A DNA stretch of 64,000 bases from Trebouxia sp. TZW2008 (lineage: Eukaryota; Chlorophyta; Trebouxiophyceae; Trebouxiales; Trebouxiaceae), in NCBI GenBank assembly GCA_002118135.1, contig BDIU01000022.1:1-64000 (forward strand), given 5' to 3'. The first letter of the stretch is position 1. Each line of letters begins with the position of its first letter. Both the position numbers and the translations under genes were made by a program. Of the stretch, positions 47,201-59,972 are shown one piece after another. The notes under the pieces were generated by a model. The model made no database searches, was not told the origin of the DNA, and saw nothing but the letters and a program-made list of their open reading frames with translations.

Positions 47201-50200
47201 GTAAACACAGTTCTGATTGTTAAAATGCAAGATGCATGCAAACAGAAGGCTCACAATATGTGCAAACAATGCAGGGGCTTATCTTTATCAGGTGCCGCCA
47301 AGCTGAGTTTGTCAATGCAATCCACCACTCTGTTGAAAAACAAAGACAAGAGGGACAGCGTGTTGCAACTGCACAAGCGTGATCAGCTGCGGGATCTGAA
47401 CGGCAAGATGGCGGGTCTCAAAACAGAAGCCTGCCTACCCTTTGCCAAAGTGGGCAAGGCATGCAAGAATGACTGTGCAGGTGAGAGCTTTACATTTTGC
47501 AATGTTGACTGTCTTGCTGCAGATGGTGTACAAAATGTATCTACTATGTGGGTACAATGCATGTCATGATCAACTGTCATGCATGATCTTGCTTGGATGA
47601 GCTGAGTACTGAAATGGCTCAGCCCTAATGCAAGCAGATTTAGTGTTGCATGTTTGCTCGACACGTCAGCACATTGAGGTGTCATGCATAAGGCGCAGGA
47701 GCAGCTGTCCAGAATTTGTTTTGTTCGTTTTCTTTGCTCGATTGCTTACATGTCTGAGCAAGCCTGATTCTGTTTCTGTACACTCAAATGCATCAGATCT
47801 GGCATTCCAGAACATGCCCAAGCCCACCATGAGCTCTCGTGATCATCCAAAGCAGCTGCCTTGAAGCAACAAGAAGTGATGCACACCTGAAGCAAGCCAG
47901 GTTGCCTTTCGGCTGCTGCCCACATGTTTGTCACACCAGACAGCTTCACTGCTTTTGTTGCTGCCTGCTGCACTTTGGCTCTGCCCAGAAACATTGGAGA
48001 CTTCTGCAGGTCAGCATGAGCACATCTCATGCCAATGGACATCCCGTCTGGCCAGCACAAGCCTTGCAAATGTGTCTGGGTCTCTGGCCAAGCGCAAGGA
48101 AACTGACGCTGGTGCACCAAGAACAGCAGCCTTTCGCACCACCTTTGGCAATATCAGCATTACGGCTCCTGGCATTGATGATCTGCGCCAATCAGCACAG
48201 GCAGAAGGGACAAAGTTGCTTACAGCTTTTGCTGAAGAGCATATCTATGATCCAATCGTCAATGGCATTGGTGCGGTTCTTTACATTGCATGATACTGCA
48301 TATCTATCTTCTTGCAAAGCTGGTGGAGCTTGTCTGGAAACATGGCTTTTAGATGCCATCTGGCACTGCAATTTCAATGCATTTTCTTTGTCTTGCACCA
48401 GTGCAGTACCTGTCAGATGCTGCGCAGTTCGCTGCTGCTTGCTCATGCAGATAAGGTATCAATGCTTTGCAGAGACTGTGTAATGACCTGAATTCAAGAG
48501 TTGAAGGTTGCTGGGGTTGCTTTTCACATGGAGTGGAAATGAGGGCTGTATTGATGCGCAGTTGAGTGTCTGAAGCCTGGGGTGGCACAACCAGAGCATG
48601 CAGCTGTGCAGAAGCTGATTGAACAGGTGGCAGAAAGCTGTGTGATGCCAAAGCTCACAGGACAAATCAACAGGTACATGATGCTTTACATGCCAGTTCC
48701 TGACTGCTACATCTGAGACTCTGCTGAGAAGCAGGCATTGTCCTTTGGTCCACTCTGGCAACTCGCATTGTGCATGCTGACCTGTGCATTTGGCACTCTG
48801 CAGCCAGCATTCTGCATTCCAATGGGTTGGCTGTCACTGCCTAGTCATCTCCACTGTGCATGTCCAGTTCTGTTGGTGCTTGCGTATGGGAGTAGCATGC
48901 TGCATGTCCAGTTCTGTTGGTGAATGCCTGTGGAAGTAGCATGTTGAAGGCCGTAGAGAGTCAGGCCTCTGCCGTTACACCTGCTACCCACTGCTCACTG
49001 CATGAGCTCAGTCACTTGCTGTGTTCCTGTGGCAGGTTTGTCAAGAAACTGGTGGACCCAGCACGCTTGAAGGCAAGTCTGAAGCAGGTGCTGGTCAAAG
49101 CTGCATGGTGCGCTCCCTCTGCTCCATTGATGTCAAGCGCCCAATTGATATCTATTCCTCAACCAACACCCATCATGCAGTTAACTTAACGTTCGTTTCT
49201 GTTGCTCAACTGCGACCAAGTGCCAATTGATGTCTATTGCTCATTTGGTTCATCCTTCAATTCGTTTCTGATTCTCAACTGATGCCAAGTGCCCGGTTGA
49301 TGTCCACTGCCCAATAGAACTCTACTGCTCAACTGATGTCCACCACTTAATTCATGTCCACTGCTCAATTGACGGCTTTCGCTTCATTGATTTCCACAGC
49401 TCACTCAGCATCCACTGCTCAATACGCGGCAGACAAAGTGACCCCTGGGGTGCTTGAACTGCCCTCAATACTGATCGCCCCACCAGCTGGAGTCCGCACC
49501 CTCTGGCTGCCATGTGCGTTCTGAAGGAAGCAAAAACCTTGGAAACCCTGTTGTGTGCAGCCGCAGCTGCCTGTTACGTTCAATTGTGGCGGCCCAACAT
49601 GTTTCACCTCATGTGTATGCTAAACATGCTTTGCCAGGCTGACTCTATGATGCATGTTGTGTGTCTTACAATTTATGCTGAGCTAGCACGTCAGCCTGCG
49701 CATGTGTTTGTTGATTGCAATTCAGGAGTAGGTCTTGCTGCTGTGGCAAGCGCAGCATAACAGAAGCAACCGCATGATTTACAAAATTAGGCCTGATTTC
49801 CTTCGAAAATACTCATTTCTAGCTCTGAGACAGATCTGGGTGCATTGATTTGCAGCATTCACCTGTTGAAGGGTCCTTTGGCAAGCAGTCAGCCTGATGC
49901 CGCCAGGCAAGAGCTGCTGGTAAGGGTGGAGAAGACGCTGAAAGCAGCTGAAGCAGACATGGAGCGGGCTTTTGACGGGCATGTGGTCACCCAGATCCAG
50001 AACTTTGTGGGCTGGTTTACCAAAGATGGCAATCACTACTCGTAAGTACAAAGATCTGTTCACATGACACTTGACACAATCATGCTTGATGTCAGGGCAC
50101 TTGACACAAGGACACTTCATATCATGATCTTGTTTTGCAAGAAGAGTGCAACTGGGAACCACTGACTGCATTCTGACGGCAGTGTTTCCTCTGAGTAAGA

Positions 50201-53200
50201 GGACTTCTGTAAGACAGTTTGTCTTGGAAAAAACACAGTAATTACATCAAGGGAACACTGACTAATACATAGACTGTAGACCTAGCCATTCTGCAAAAGC
50301 TCCTTTTGTCTACCGATACACTGCAAGTGATGCATATTTGACCAGTGCTCATCAGATGCTCTTGTCTATCGGTCCCAGAATGTGATGAATCTGCCAGTAT
50401 GTACGCCTGGTGTCTGTGCAACAGATCTCGCTATCTTCGAACCCAAAACTTGCAGAACGGACTGATACCCAGCAAATACTCTGTTCCATCTTTTGGAAAA
50501 ACTGGAGACAAGTTTCAGAACTGACTGAGTTGCAGCAGAAACTCTGTTTCATCAATAACAAAACCTGATCAATCTGCCATGCTGCAGGGGAGGGTGTGAG
50601 CAGTACATGAAGGCATTGGTCAGAGAGGTTGGTGTGCACGTCAGAGGAAACCGTCAGGCAAGCTATATCCTGCTGCTACTTTGACTGTAAACACCAAATC
50701 TGGGCTCAAGATACAAGTTGGAAAGGTGTCTCACCCATGTTTTTGTGCTGTTGTCCGCTCAACTTTTGTGAAAAGAAGGGAAGTTCTTCTTGATGGTCTG
50801 TGTGAGAGTCTGCAGTCACTCAGCGCTGTGGTGTTACATGATGAAGGCTGATATGATCATGTTGACATGCAGCCAGGTGAACAAGGAGAGGAGCACAATC
50901 TGCTCTCGCAAGCTCTGCAGCTGCAGCAAAAAGTCAAGGAGGAGATCACTGCAATGAGGGCACAAGCATCAACATCAGCAGTGTAAGCAATTACTTCCAA
51001 GTCTAAGCGCTTCCCTATGCTCTCAAGTCTGCTGACACCTTGTGGCATAGACACTGTCCGTGAGGATTTTCAAGGGCCCTTTTCATACTACACAATCCTG
51101 CTGCTGTTGAAGCATAGCTCCTGCAAAGGAGAAAGGCATGACTTCATCTCAAATAGCACTGCCAGGCATAGCATGATGCCACATGAAACCAACATGCACA
51201 CAAACATATGCGGCACAAGCACCAGCACACCTGACTATGTGTATTGTTCTGCACCAGCAATGCTCGTGTTCCAGCACACAAATGTAGAGCTGTCAGCAGC
51301 ACACTAACACTCCATATCAGCAATACTCGTGACAGGCATGTATGCTTGAGCTTTCGAGGGCACTGTATGATGCCTGACTATGCCAACACAAGCGTGAGCA
51401 GCACAAGCAGCCTTAGATCTTGCCCTCTGTGTTGTTTTCTACAAGTGTCCTTAAAGAGCATATATGCTTGACCACTCAAGGGCTTTGCATGATGCCAAAT
51501 GAAAATGACATAAACATATGCACCAAACTGAGCAGTACATAGTCCCCTCTGTATCACAACTGTCAACATCACGCTTGTTGGGCATGCACGCTTGAGCTTT
51601 CAATGGCATCTGCTGTTTCAGGCTGAACAACGGGATGGCAGCCTCATTACACAGGGTGGCCAAACTGACTGCAGCTTTGCAGCAGGATCCAGATATTGCT
51701 TTCTTGCTCGGGAGAAAAGCCTCAGCTCCTAGGGATTTGCTCATGCCAAATGCATCAAGGTGAGTAAACCCTTGCATGTGTCAATGATTTCACACAGTAA
51801 GTTTGTGATGTGCATGGAGAAGATCTGGATTATGCTGATACAGTGTTGATCATCACAGCACAGGGCACGGATGGTTGTACATGTGCAGCGCCCAGATGAC
51901 GTGCTCCTATTGCTACTACACTGATGCGCCACACATTGCTTTCCCTAGGCACAGTTCTGCATGCAGCAGGACGTCTGTGCAATATTCAACCTCAGTGCAC
52001 TTATTGTTGCATTGCAAAAATCAAGCAGACATGATGTTGCTTTCTGTGTACCCTCACTATTGCATGCGACATCTTCTCTCTCTGTCTTTTCCTCTCTCTT
52101 TGCATCATTGGCAGGAAAAAGCACATGACTGCCACTTCTCGAATGCAGCTTGTCTCCACTCTGCCTCCGCTGCTCCCCAATGGTCTCCCGCTCCCTGGCC
52201 CAAACAGCAAAGTTGCTTGACAGCCTTTCAGTGACATGTATTTTTGCACCGTCTCTCCTGACTCTCATCTCAGCAATGATCTTTAACTGGACCTTGATCC
52301 TGACTGGCAAGAGATGGGCTCAGACAGACCAATCCGGTGCACTGAGAATAGGATTTTTGGCATGCAGGCTGGATTTTGACCTATCAGGCATTTCAAGCAC
52401 AATCATTTGGTATACAGGCTTGACCTTGATTTTGACTGGGCAGAATTGGTTGACACAGACCTATCAGGTGTCCTCAACATAGCGTGGCAGCACAAATTGC
52501 AGGGCAGGGGCTTGGGACTGCCAGCAATGGCTGACAGTGATTGGGAGCGCTCAGCTAAGCGTTCACTTCCAGCTGCACTGCAACATCTGCTGTGGCCAAC
52601 AAATCAGGCAGTCGGTGCCTACAATCAGGTATGTTGACCAGGCTTGCTATCAGATCTTTGCTGTAGGTCATACCAACTCTGGGATTTGCACTCAGAGGCC
52701 CCCATGATGTGGCAATGTCTGCAACACAGCACCGACGCCAGGGTTATGCAAATGTCAAACATTATTACAACATGAGGTATCGTGTGGTCGGTAGCTGAAG
52801 CTATATCTATTGCATCTGAGCTGTGTATCTGCTACCTGCTTACTGCTGACCGCAAGCAGAGGAAAGCAAGCATCGATTGTCACAGATCTGGGGCTGAAAT
52901 TCGCAGCAGCTAGTTATGCGATCACCAAGATCTCTGATGCACAACTTGGGTATTGGGCTTCTACACCTTGCTTGCGAACAAAAATTCTGCTGTCACATCC
53001 TGCAAGCGCTCTACCCTGTATGCAATGCAGAATGTAAGCAGCTGGTACCTACAACCACGGTGGGCTTCTGCGCATCGACCAAGCAAAGACACGCACCCAC
53101 TGTAGACAGCTAAGCTATCATTATTATAGATGTCCATACATGTACATGTGCAGATATCTGTACATGTATTGTTTGGACGATCAATGGGTTGACTGCATGC

Positions 53201-54374
53201 AGGAGAGGCAACGCATCTGGCATGGGATTGAAGTCAGCATGGCGGAAGAGCTCATCTCTTGTGCAGACGAGTCCAAGGCACAGGCCTTTCAGAGCAAGGT
53301 ATAGCATGACACTGAAACAGCAAGCTGCTGCTCTACCCATTCAACTCAACTCTGTTCAGTAGCTGTCGCCTGAGCAAAGTTCCGAGCATGGTGTTATAAC
53401 ATGTTATGTAACCTTTTTGTCACCGTGAGCAGTCAGGTGAGCATCTGGGTGCTCATTCAATCCACGAGTAACAGCCTGAGATAAGCTTAGCCTTATGTCA
53501 ATAGCTGAGATTGCTTTTGCTGACATAAGATCTGATTCATGCTCCAGAAGTGATTTGCCAGAAGTCTATAACCCCCTCAAGGGCTGCCCATGCCGGAGCA
53601 GATGCATTGATCTCAACAGAATCTACAAATTTGACCAGCAATGCAGCCTACGCCCCTTGGGACCCCCCCCCCCCCCCCCCCCCCCCACCCCCCCNNCCTT
53701 GGGCCCCCCCCCCCCCCCGACCCCTCAAACCCCCATGGTCAACAAGGATAGCCCCAGCAGCCTACTGGTTTGCAACAATGGGATGACAGCAAGAGCTCAC
53801 AACACAATGCGCTATGGTGCAGGTTGTAGACCCAGCAGGAGGCATTGAGCGCTATGTGGAGCAACTGCTGCATGGCAGTCAACAGATGGGCTTCCTGGAG
53901 TTGTTAGCTTTCATGCTGAGCGGTGTGGGTCAGAGGGAGGAAGCTGATGGACAGTGCATTCAGGTCTGGCATCCATCAAAATCCGAGCCAACCGTGCTGT
54001 TCTACGCAAACCAGGACGGGGCTGCAAGTGAGAGCAGCAGGCGCAGCCATGCATACAACCTTCTGGCTGTTGAGCTTCCCAAAAGCCGAAAGATTGCGTG
54101 GGTTCCGCTTGTGAAGTCAGGCTACATAGACATTGATGATGAATGGGAGCACCGCTTGTATGCATTGGATGATCAGCTTGCTGAAACACAGAGTGCTGCT
54201 GACAGCAAGCCTAACAGTGCCAGCACATCAGCCCAACCAGATGGTGTGAGAAGCACAGGGCTGAGGGGTCGGACACACCAAGGCACTGCTGCACAAAGAC
54301 AAAGATTGCGGCGTGCACGCAAGAGAGTGCCTGAGAGCAGCTTGGGGCAATGCAACCCTCGCAAAAGGCACTGA
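44224..54374 (+). CDS. SLIP-GC-like dynamin-superfamily GTPase
   Basis: Recognisable exons: 44224-44475, 44715-45288, 45493-46179, 46552-46660, ~47292-47480, ~48010-48275, ~48570-48671, ~49037, ~49852-50041, ~50588, ~50873-50983, ~51623-51760, ~52116-52211, ~52501-52628, ~53202-53299 and 53823-54374 (stop). Exon 1 has a P-loop-like SRNGVGKTT, with Ser where Gly/Ala is usual. A long insert follows, then VPLLDTPGTDDAN (G3) and an SQLLVLASKSL strand. That spacing and the insert (LYSGHAESLTSFRCFLRSKL) resemble nuclear GTPase SLIP-GC of animals and related algal proteins. The middle is helical, with KVKEEITAMRAQA coiled-coil-like exons. The end has VEQLLHGSQQMGFLELL and a basic tail (RLRRARKRVPE) that could be a nuclear signal. 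The junction after 46660 does not match in phase, so an exon is missing from my model. Exons after 47 kb are assigned by open frame and splice sites only. Confidence 0.6.
49130..49430 (+). repeat. Short tandem repeat with TGATGTCCACTGCTCAAT units
   Basis: Variants of ttgatgtctattgctcaatt and tgatgtccactgctcaatt recur every 24-40 bases through an intron of the GTPase gene. The first unit starts inside the upstream exon (ccattgatgtcaagcgccca), so again exon-edge sequence seems to have seeded the repeats. Confidence 0.7.
51120..51625 (+). repeat. ~115-bp repeats before a GTPase-gene acceptor
   Basis: gcatgtatgcttgagctttc, gcatatatgcttgaccactc and gcatgcacgcttgagctttc, each followed by a gatgcc- or ggcatc-type sequence, recur at about 51335, 51460 and 51583. 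The last runs into the acceptor ctgtttcag at 51622. Further degraded units reach back to 51120. Confidence 0.65.
53662..53720. other. Poly-C tract with two undetermined bases
   Basis: Two C runs flank NN at 53695-53696 and share ccttggg before them. This looks like an unresolved homopolymer or a small gap in the assembly, in the intron before the last GTPase exon. Length and sequence here are not reliable. Confidence 0.95.
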
Positions 54375-55664
54375 TAGCATCATTGGCTTGATGCAAGTGC
54401 ACAAATTTGTGCAATTATGTTCAGGTGTGTCGATGCCTGTAGGACTGGGAGTGAACTAGCCAGATGCAGACCTTACATAGGGCTAGTTGTGCCTTATAAG
54501 CTCGCGGACATAGGGTTGGTTGTGCCATATAAGCTTGCTGGCACGCCTGCTGACCCTGTTGCAGCATCCAGTGGCAATGACTGAAATTACCAAAGTATTG
54601 CTATGCCAGCTGAAACTATCTTGTGCTTTGACAGACCTTGACCTTGAAGCATGTCATGTACTTGCAGGTATCATACTCTCTGTACTATTCTCTGTCTGTA
54701 TACGCTTAGGCCGAGTTGGCTCGGTGCGGTCTGTTGTGAATGCTTCTGTCATGTGGGGTTTTGGACGAACAGTTTGTACCATCTGCTTTCTGTTGGTGTT
54801 TCAGCTTTATGATCTGAGTTGTCACTGCTGTTGCTAAACGCCTGCGATTTTGTAGTTTGATATGATTGCAAGCTGGCAGATTGCTCACTGACAAATTGAA
54901 ACAAAGCGCATAGTTCTTTCTTATTGTTATTCTGTTTGCTCACACGCATCGCAACATTGTCGCTTTTGGCTACATGCTCACCTGCATCAAAGGTGCATCT
55001 GGCAGGTCGACATGAACTTGCGCATAACAGACTACACTTCTGCAAATCATGCACATGCAAGCACATATCATGACTGTGTACTGTAGCAATTGCTCACATA
55101 GTCGGGACTCTCTATCAGTCGCAAGCATCATCATGAGGCGTTTGCAGAAATGCATGGTGCACTTGAGTAATCACAAGTTCAGAAGGCAAAGCAGAAGAAT
55201 GCCTGCGCTGTGTGCTGCAGGCAGTAGTACTCAGCTGGGCATGGCATGCTTGTCATCACTTGAAAGTAGGTGTTCAATTCCAAATGAAAGACACTTGCAA
55301 GTAAGATTTCTGCTTCATCTGCACAGAAGGGGCGGGCATCATGTATCATCACGGCATAATATCGTGTAGCACGTCACATGAATCAATGAGGATGTCATAG
55401 ATGCTGTCTAGCATGTCACAGAAGTCATCCAGAGCCCCTCAAATGCTATCTGGCAAAGTCCGCTTTAGGAGTTTGGGGGTTCCCTGCTTTGTCTCAGGGC
55501 AAGGCGTGCATCGATTCATCTAGCTAAATCTTCGATAGACATGTCACAAATGCTGTCTACATGTCGCAGGAGTTATCTAGGACGCCACAGACGTCATCTG
55601 GCAAATTTCACCATGGTAACATACGGGTCACCTCCTTCATCTGATGGAAAAGATGTGCATTAAT
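54375..55664. other. Convergent intergenic region, GTPase to EME1
   Basis: Holds both 3' UTRs. A 42-bp duplication (acatagggctagttgtgcctt / acatagggttggttgtgccat) lies at 54475-54540. At about 55505-55550 a decayed copy of the last coding bases of EME1 (gattcatctagctaaatctt against aattcatctagcaaaatctt) and of gtcacaaatgctgtcta units is seen. No gene recognised. Confidence 0.6.
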
Positions 55665-58600
55665 TCATCTAGCAAAATCTTCCATGGGGACGTGTGGGTC
55701 TTCTGCAAGCAGCAGGCCCAACAGCTTCTTGGCTGCCATGGGTCCCACCCGCCGCCCTGAGGGCTGCAGCAAGTCTTCAAGCATGTGCTGCTTTGCCCTG
55801 TGGTCCCTGCACACTCCCACACAAATGCATCAGGTTGTGTCATGACATGGACCAATAATTGCTGCGCTGCCTTTGTTCCCTGCTTGCTCACAAACCAGCT
55901 GCATCAGCTTCTGTCCTGTTTGATGAACATCTAGTGCTTTGTTCTGCAGATTCTGTACACCCAACAGTGGCATCCAGTCTGTTGCTGACACTACTGTTAT
56001 GCAGCAGCTCCAAACCATGTGACAAATGTGTCATATGACAGGCGTAAGCTATATACTGAGGTGAGGTTCCAACGTTCTGGTGTGTAAGCAGTTAGCTATG
56101 AGGGCCTCCGTGCTGGGCAATTGAAGCACAAAGCTGTAGATGTTGCACAGCAGTTCCCTACATGTGTGATATGACAAGCATTGTGTGCGCCACCTGAGAG
56201 AGTTATTAGTGAAGCTGCTCACGTGCTAGTGCCATCCCTGCATGTATGATATGACAAGCATTGTGTGTGCCATCTGAGAGAGTTACTGGTTTAGCTGCTC
56301 ACGTGCTAGTGTCCAGGCAGAAAGCCATGAGGGCACCCATGCTGGGAAAGTGGGACACAATGCCATGGGCAGCGCCTGGAGGCATGCTGTTCACATGCAC
56401 CAGTGCACTGAACCAGCCTTCCTGCTCCTTGTGGGCCAGGGGCTTCTCCACCAACAAGCCCCTGAAGGCTGCTGACTCCTTCGTGCCTCCAAAGCTGTAC
56501 AACCATGACTCCTGCAGACCAGCAATCCTCTGAGTGTATTGCAAAGTGCCTAGATGCTCATGCAGACGCGACAGGGGTTGGAGGAGAAAAGGTCAAGCTG
56601 TCTGCTTGTGAGATGAGCACGAGCATCTGCTTGCAACATAGGAGTCATGCAGCAATGCAGCGCTGAATGCCATGTGTAGGCAGTCAATGGAGCAGCATGT
56701 TCAGCATCCAGATAGTTGATTTAGAAAGGCGTGGCACATATGACAAGCAACACTTGTGCCAATCAAATAATGCAGAGTAGGCCCATGACAAACAGGCCAC
56801 ACCAAATCAGCACCGCAGCTGCTGTAGTGAGATAATTCCACAGTTCATAAGAAAGAAAAGATGTTATAAAACTTGCAATCCTGAGCAACTGGTCATGAGG
56901 TCAGCATACTGCACCAACACAAGGTGTGTTGAAAGCTTGTGAAGGTCACCTGAGCTTTGTAGGGCTGCATGGCCAGAGCCGTGGTCAAGTTGACCACATG
57001 CTCTGCTGCCTGATTGGCGTCTATGGCTAGCCTATGCCGCACACCAGGCCACCGTACAGCCAGGTCAGCCATGAACTGCTTGGGCTTGTCAGGCCTGTAC
57101 AGCCGACAACATACGTTTTTGACTCTGTTGCAAAAGGCATGCACAATGGTGCGGAGCTTCAAATGTTCAGAGTCACCACATGCTCTGCTACTTGATTGGC
57201 GTCTTGTGCCATACACCAGCCCAGCGTACAGCCAGATCAGCCAGGAAGTTCTTGGGCTTGTATCGCCGACAACACATGTATATGGCTCTGGTGCACACAT
57301 TGCAAGACTCCGTACGTCATGCATATTCACAGTACAGACTGCTGCTCGCGTATGACATTGTCTGGTTTACAAATATCAACATCAGGGGCATATGGCAATG
57401 GCTGTCAAGGCAAAAAGCAACTTTTTACAGCTGTAAGTAGCAAAAATATACGGCAGGCACGCACACATGCATGCATATACCAAAGGGACTGCTGAAGGTG
57501 ATGCAATTTTGATCATGTCTGATCATTTTTTTTGGTGACAGGTATGCTTTGATGTTTACTGGTCTGGAATTGTCGCATACAGCCCACAAGCATGCATGGA
57601 GATGTGCATGGGCAACGTAAAGGTGTCGACAAATTGTCTGCCAACCTGTAAGCCCCAGCATTGCTCTGTGTGCTCCGCACATTGTCTCTGAAGCCTTTAC
57701 ACTCAAGGTTGTGGACATAAGCCTCAAATCTGTCCACTAGCAAGCCCAGAGTGTGGTCTGGATGCACTTCAGTGCACCGCTGCATAATACTCTGGAAGTT
57801 GTCCTTCTCAATCTCTTTCAAAAACTCTTCAGCCTGCATGCATGCTGCGCCATGGAGTTGCCATGATGCCCCATATATCAAAATGATTTGCGTAAACCCT
57901 CTCGTCAAATACAAATGAACAATCCACCTTACACTTCGCATTCTGAGCATTCTGTCCCCTGACAGTTGGTGGTGGTAGGCAAATACTAGCAGTGGTCCAG
58001 CTCCTGATGTGCTGCTAGTAACTCAACAAGATGCAGTTTGTATTAAGGCAGTTTCTGCTCCTTTACCAACTTGCAGTACAGTCTTTTTTTGGCAAGCTGT
58101 GCTGTGATAAAGAGTTGGGCAGAATTTCCATGAGCAATCATGTACGCAGCTAAAACTCTACAGGTGCTTATTCATTTCTTGACGATTATGCAAATGCTGT
58201 TGTATGTGTACAAAAGACTCACAGTGAAGTACAACAGCACGTACGGCACAGTCTCAGCCTGTGACACTGCTGCATCTGCGCCAGGCTCAATTACACTTGA
58301 ACGCTGCCACAGGACTGACTTGATTGGCCGCATTGGGTTTGACTGGATCTCAAATTTGACGCCTTGACATGGGCTGGTGACCTTGCCAGTGTGCTTTCTG
58401 AGCTTCTCCATGATCTGTGAGCCCAAGGGATGCGCAACGAGCTGGGTGTCTAAGACGGCTTGTATCTCTTGCAGCGCATAGAAGCCTGCAGGCATGCTCA
58501 CATCAGTCGGCACGTCAGCATCAGCAGCAACAGCAGCAGCAGCAGCAGACAAAAACTCACATATGAACCAAAGTTTTGCAGGCATGCAGTGTCACCTTTA

Positions 58601-59666
58601 CTGGCACGGTTTTCCATTTTATCCCGATCTCTTGCTTGCTTCACCTCTTCTTTTGCAGCAAGCTTTGCAGCCTTGTCTTGCTCTCTGCATGTATAAGACA
58701 TGCTTGATCATGAGCAGGATTAAGCAAAGCATCACCACAAAGACATACGCACACGCTGCCTATGCATAAACACCTGCAATGACTACAGCTAAGGAGCTGC
58801 ACAACAATGGAACCTGACAGAAGCCTAGGTTTGAAAACCCAGCACGTCATGATTATGCTGGAGGTCTTACTTCTGCAGTTTCTTCTGTTCTTTCTCCTGC
58901 TCCTTCCTTTCTTTCTCTTCATTCTTTTTCCTCTGCCTTTCCTGAGCAGCTTTCTCCTTCTTCTCCTCCTTTGTCAGCTCTGTGTCATCATAATCATGGC
59001 TGTCCTGCTTACGCTTCCTCTTGTTGGCTCTGCATGAAACAAAGGCAGTCCTGCCACCATAGCTCACATGAAGTAGTCAGTTGATATGATCTGACAGGAC
59101 ATGCAGCTGCACACCCGTAAGCCCAGGGTTTGTGCCTGCCAGCATGTGCTTGAGACAAGTATGACTTTTGATGCTGTGAACATGCAACGTGAGGGTGCTC
59201 AAGTTTAGCTTACTTTGCCTTGTTGGTGCCAGTGCAAGGCTCGTCATCTGGGACATCATAGATCTCATTGTCATCTGCACCTTGAGTGCTGGTCTGTGGC
59301 AGAGACCAGCTATATGGCTGAGAAATTCTGGCAAAAGGATCATGCCCTAGACGGGCGTCATGTGCTGGAATATCAAGCTTAGCGACAGTAGGACTCACAA
59401 TTGGCTGTACAGCTGATGTCTTGGGCTTCTTGGTGAACGCCAGTTCAACTCGCAAGTCTTCGTCATCATCATCATCATCTGATATATATGATGGTCCTGC
59501 TGCTGTTGTGAATGCTGCTGCGTGGGTGTCAGTGTTGCTGGTGCTTTCTACGTGCACTGGCTGCACGGGCCTACTTACAGATGCTGGCTGTCTATCTGTA
59601 TTGCTCTGTTGTTGGGGGATTGTTTCAGGCCTCTTCCGCTTTACAACTGCAAACAGACAAGCAGGT

Positions 59667-59697
<31 letters not shown>

Positions 59698-59972
59698 TGC
59701 TAAGAGCTATAAGCGTTAATGCTTGACACCACTAGTCCTGTTTGTACCTTGGTTGACTGGCTTCTGTAGTGATAAGCCGTCTTCAGAATCTGACAGCAAA
59801 GAGACAACTTCTGCACAACACAAAGGTGTTGAGTACAAACAGCTGCTTCCTGCGATATTGAAGGGTTCATTAACGAGCTGAAATGCAGACCTGTCTTTTG
59901 CGTGCGCGGCGCAGATGGTGTTGGCAGTTCAACCTCGTTGTCAGAGGTCAAATCGAGGCATTCAGTTGCCAT
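55665..59972 (-). CDS. EME1: EME1, structure-specific endonuclease subunit (MUS81 partner)
   Basis: Non-catalytic partner of MUS81 in the nuclease that cuts branched DNA and crossover intermediates in the nucleus. Start 59972 gives MATECLDLTSDNE. Exons: 59972-59891, 59810-59748, 59646-59214, 59029-58871, 58684-58596, 58485-58223, 57833-~57681, ~57095-56950, 56511-56303, 55806-55665. Order: two acidic SUMO-interaction-like patches (CLDLTSDNE, VVSLLSDSED), an Asp run (SDDDDDDED), a Lys/Glu coiled region (KEEKKEKAAQERQRKK), an ERCC4-like fold (FEIQSNPMRPIKSVLWQR, VPYVLLYF, AEEFLKEIEKDNF), then HhH-type ends (WFSALVHVNSMPPGAAHGIV, FPSMGALMAF, GRRVGPMAAKKLLGLLL). The 57833/57095 junction is unsure: the obvious donor at 57681 is out of phase, and a weaker one inside the exon would fit. 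Poly-AGC lies in the intron before 59646. Confidence 0.85.
56160..56312 (-). repeat. ~77-bp repeat of the EME1 exon 9 donor
   Basis: The exon end with its donor (minus strand cactagcacgtgagcagct) and the following intron (gctgctcacgtgctagtg, tatgacaagcattgtgtg on plus) occur twice, about 56163-56236 and 56239-56312. A remnant of the coding part (gagggcctccgtgctgggca) lies at about 56100. Confidence 0.85.
57150..57270 (-). repeat. Decayed copy of EME1 exon 8
   Basis: Minus-strand sequence matches the real exon (57095-56950) in tgttgtcggc, cccaag, gctgatctggctgtacg and gacgccaatca..gcagagcatgtggt. It is disrupted by stops and a shortened middle. It lies upstream in gene sense, as with other acceptor-side copies. 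Confidence 0.85.
59666..59697 (+). repeat. (AGC)n microsatellite in EME1 intron
   Basis: About ten AGC triplets after aggtaagc, in the intron preceding the third EME1 exon. Confidence 0.95.

Noticed and set aside
57014..57495. Plus-strand frames across EME1 exon 8
   Set aside because: Antisense to the real exon and its decayed copy; no domain.
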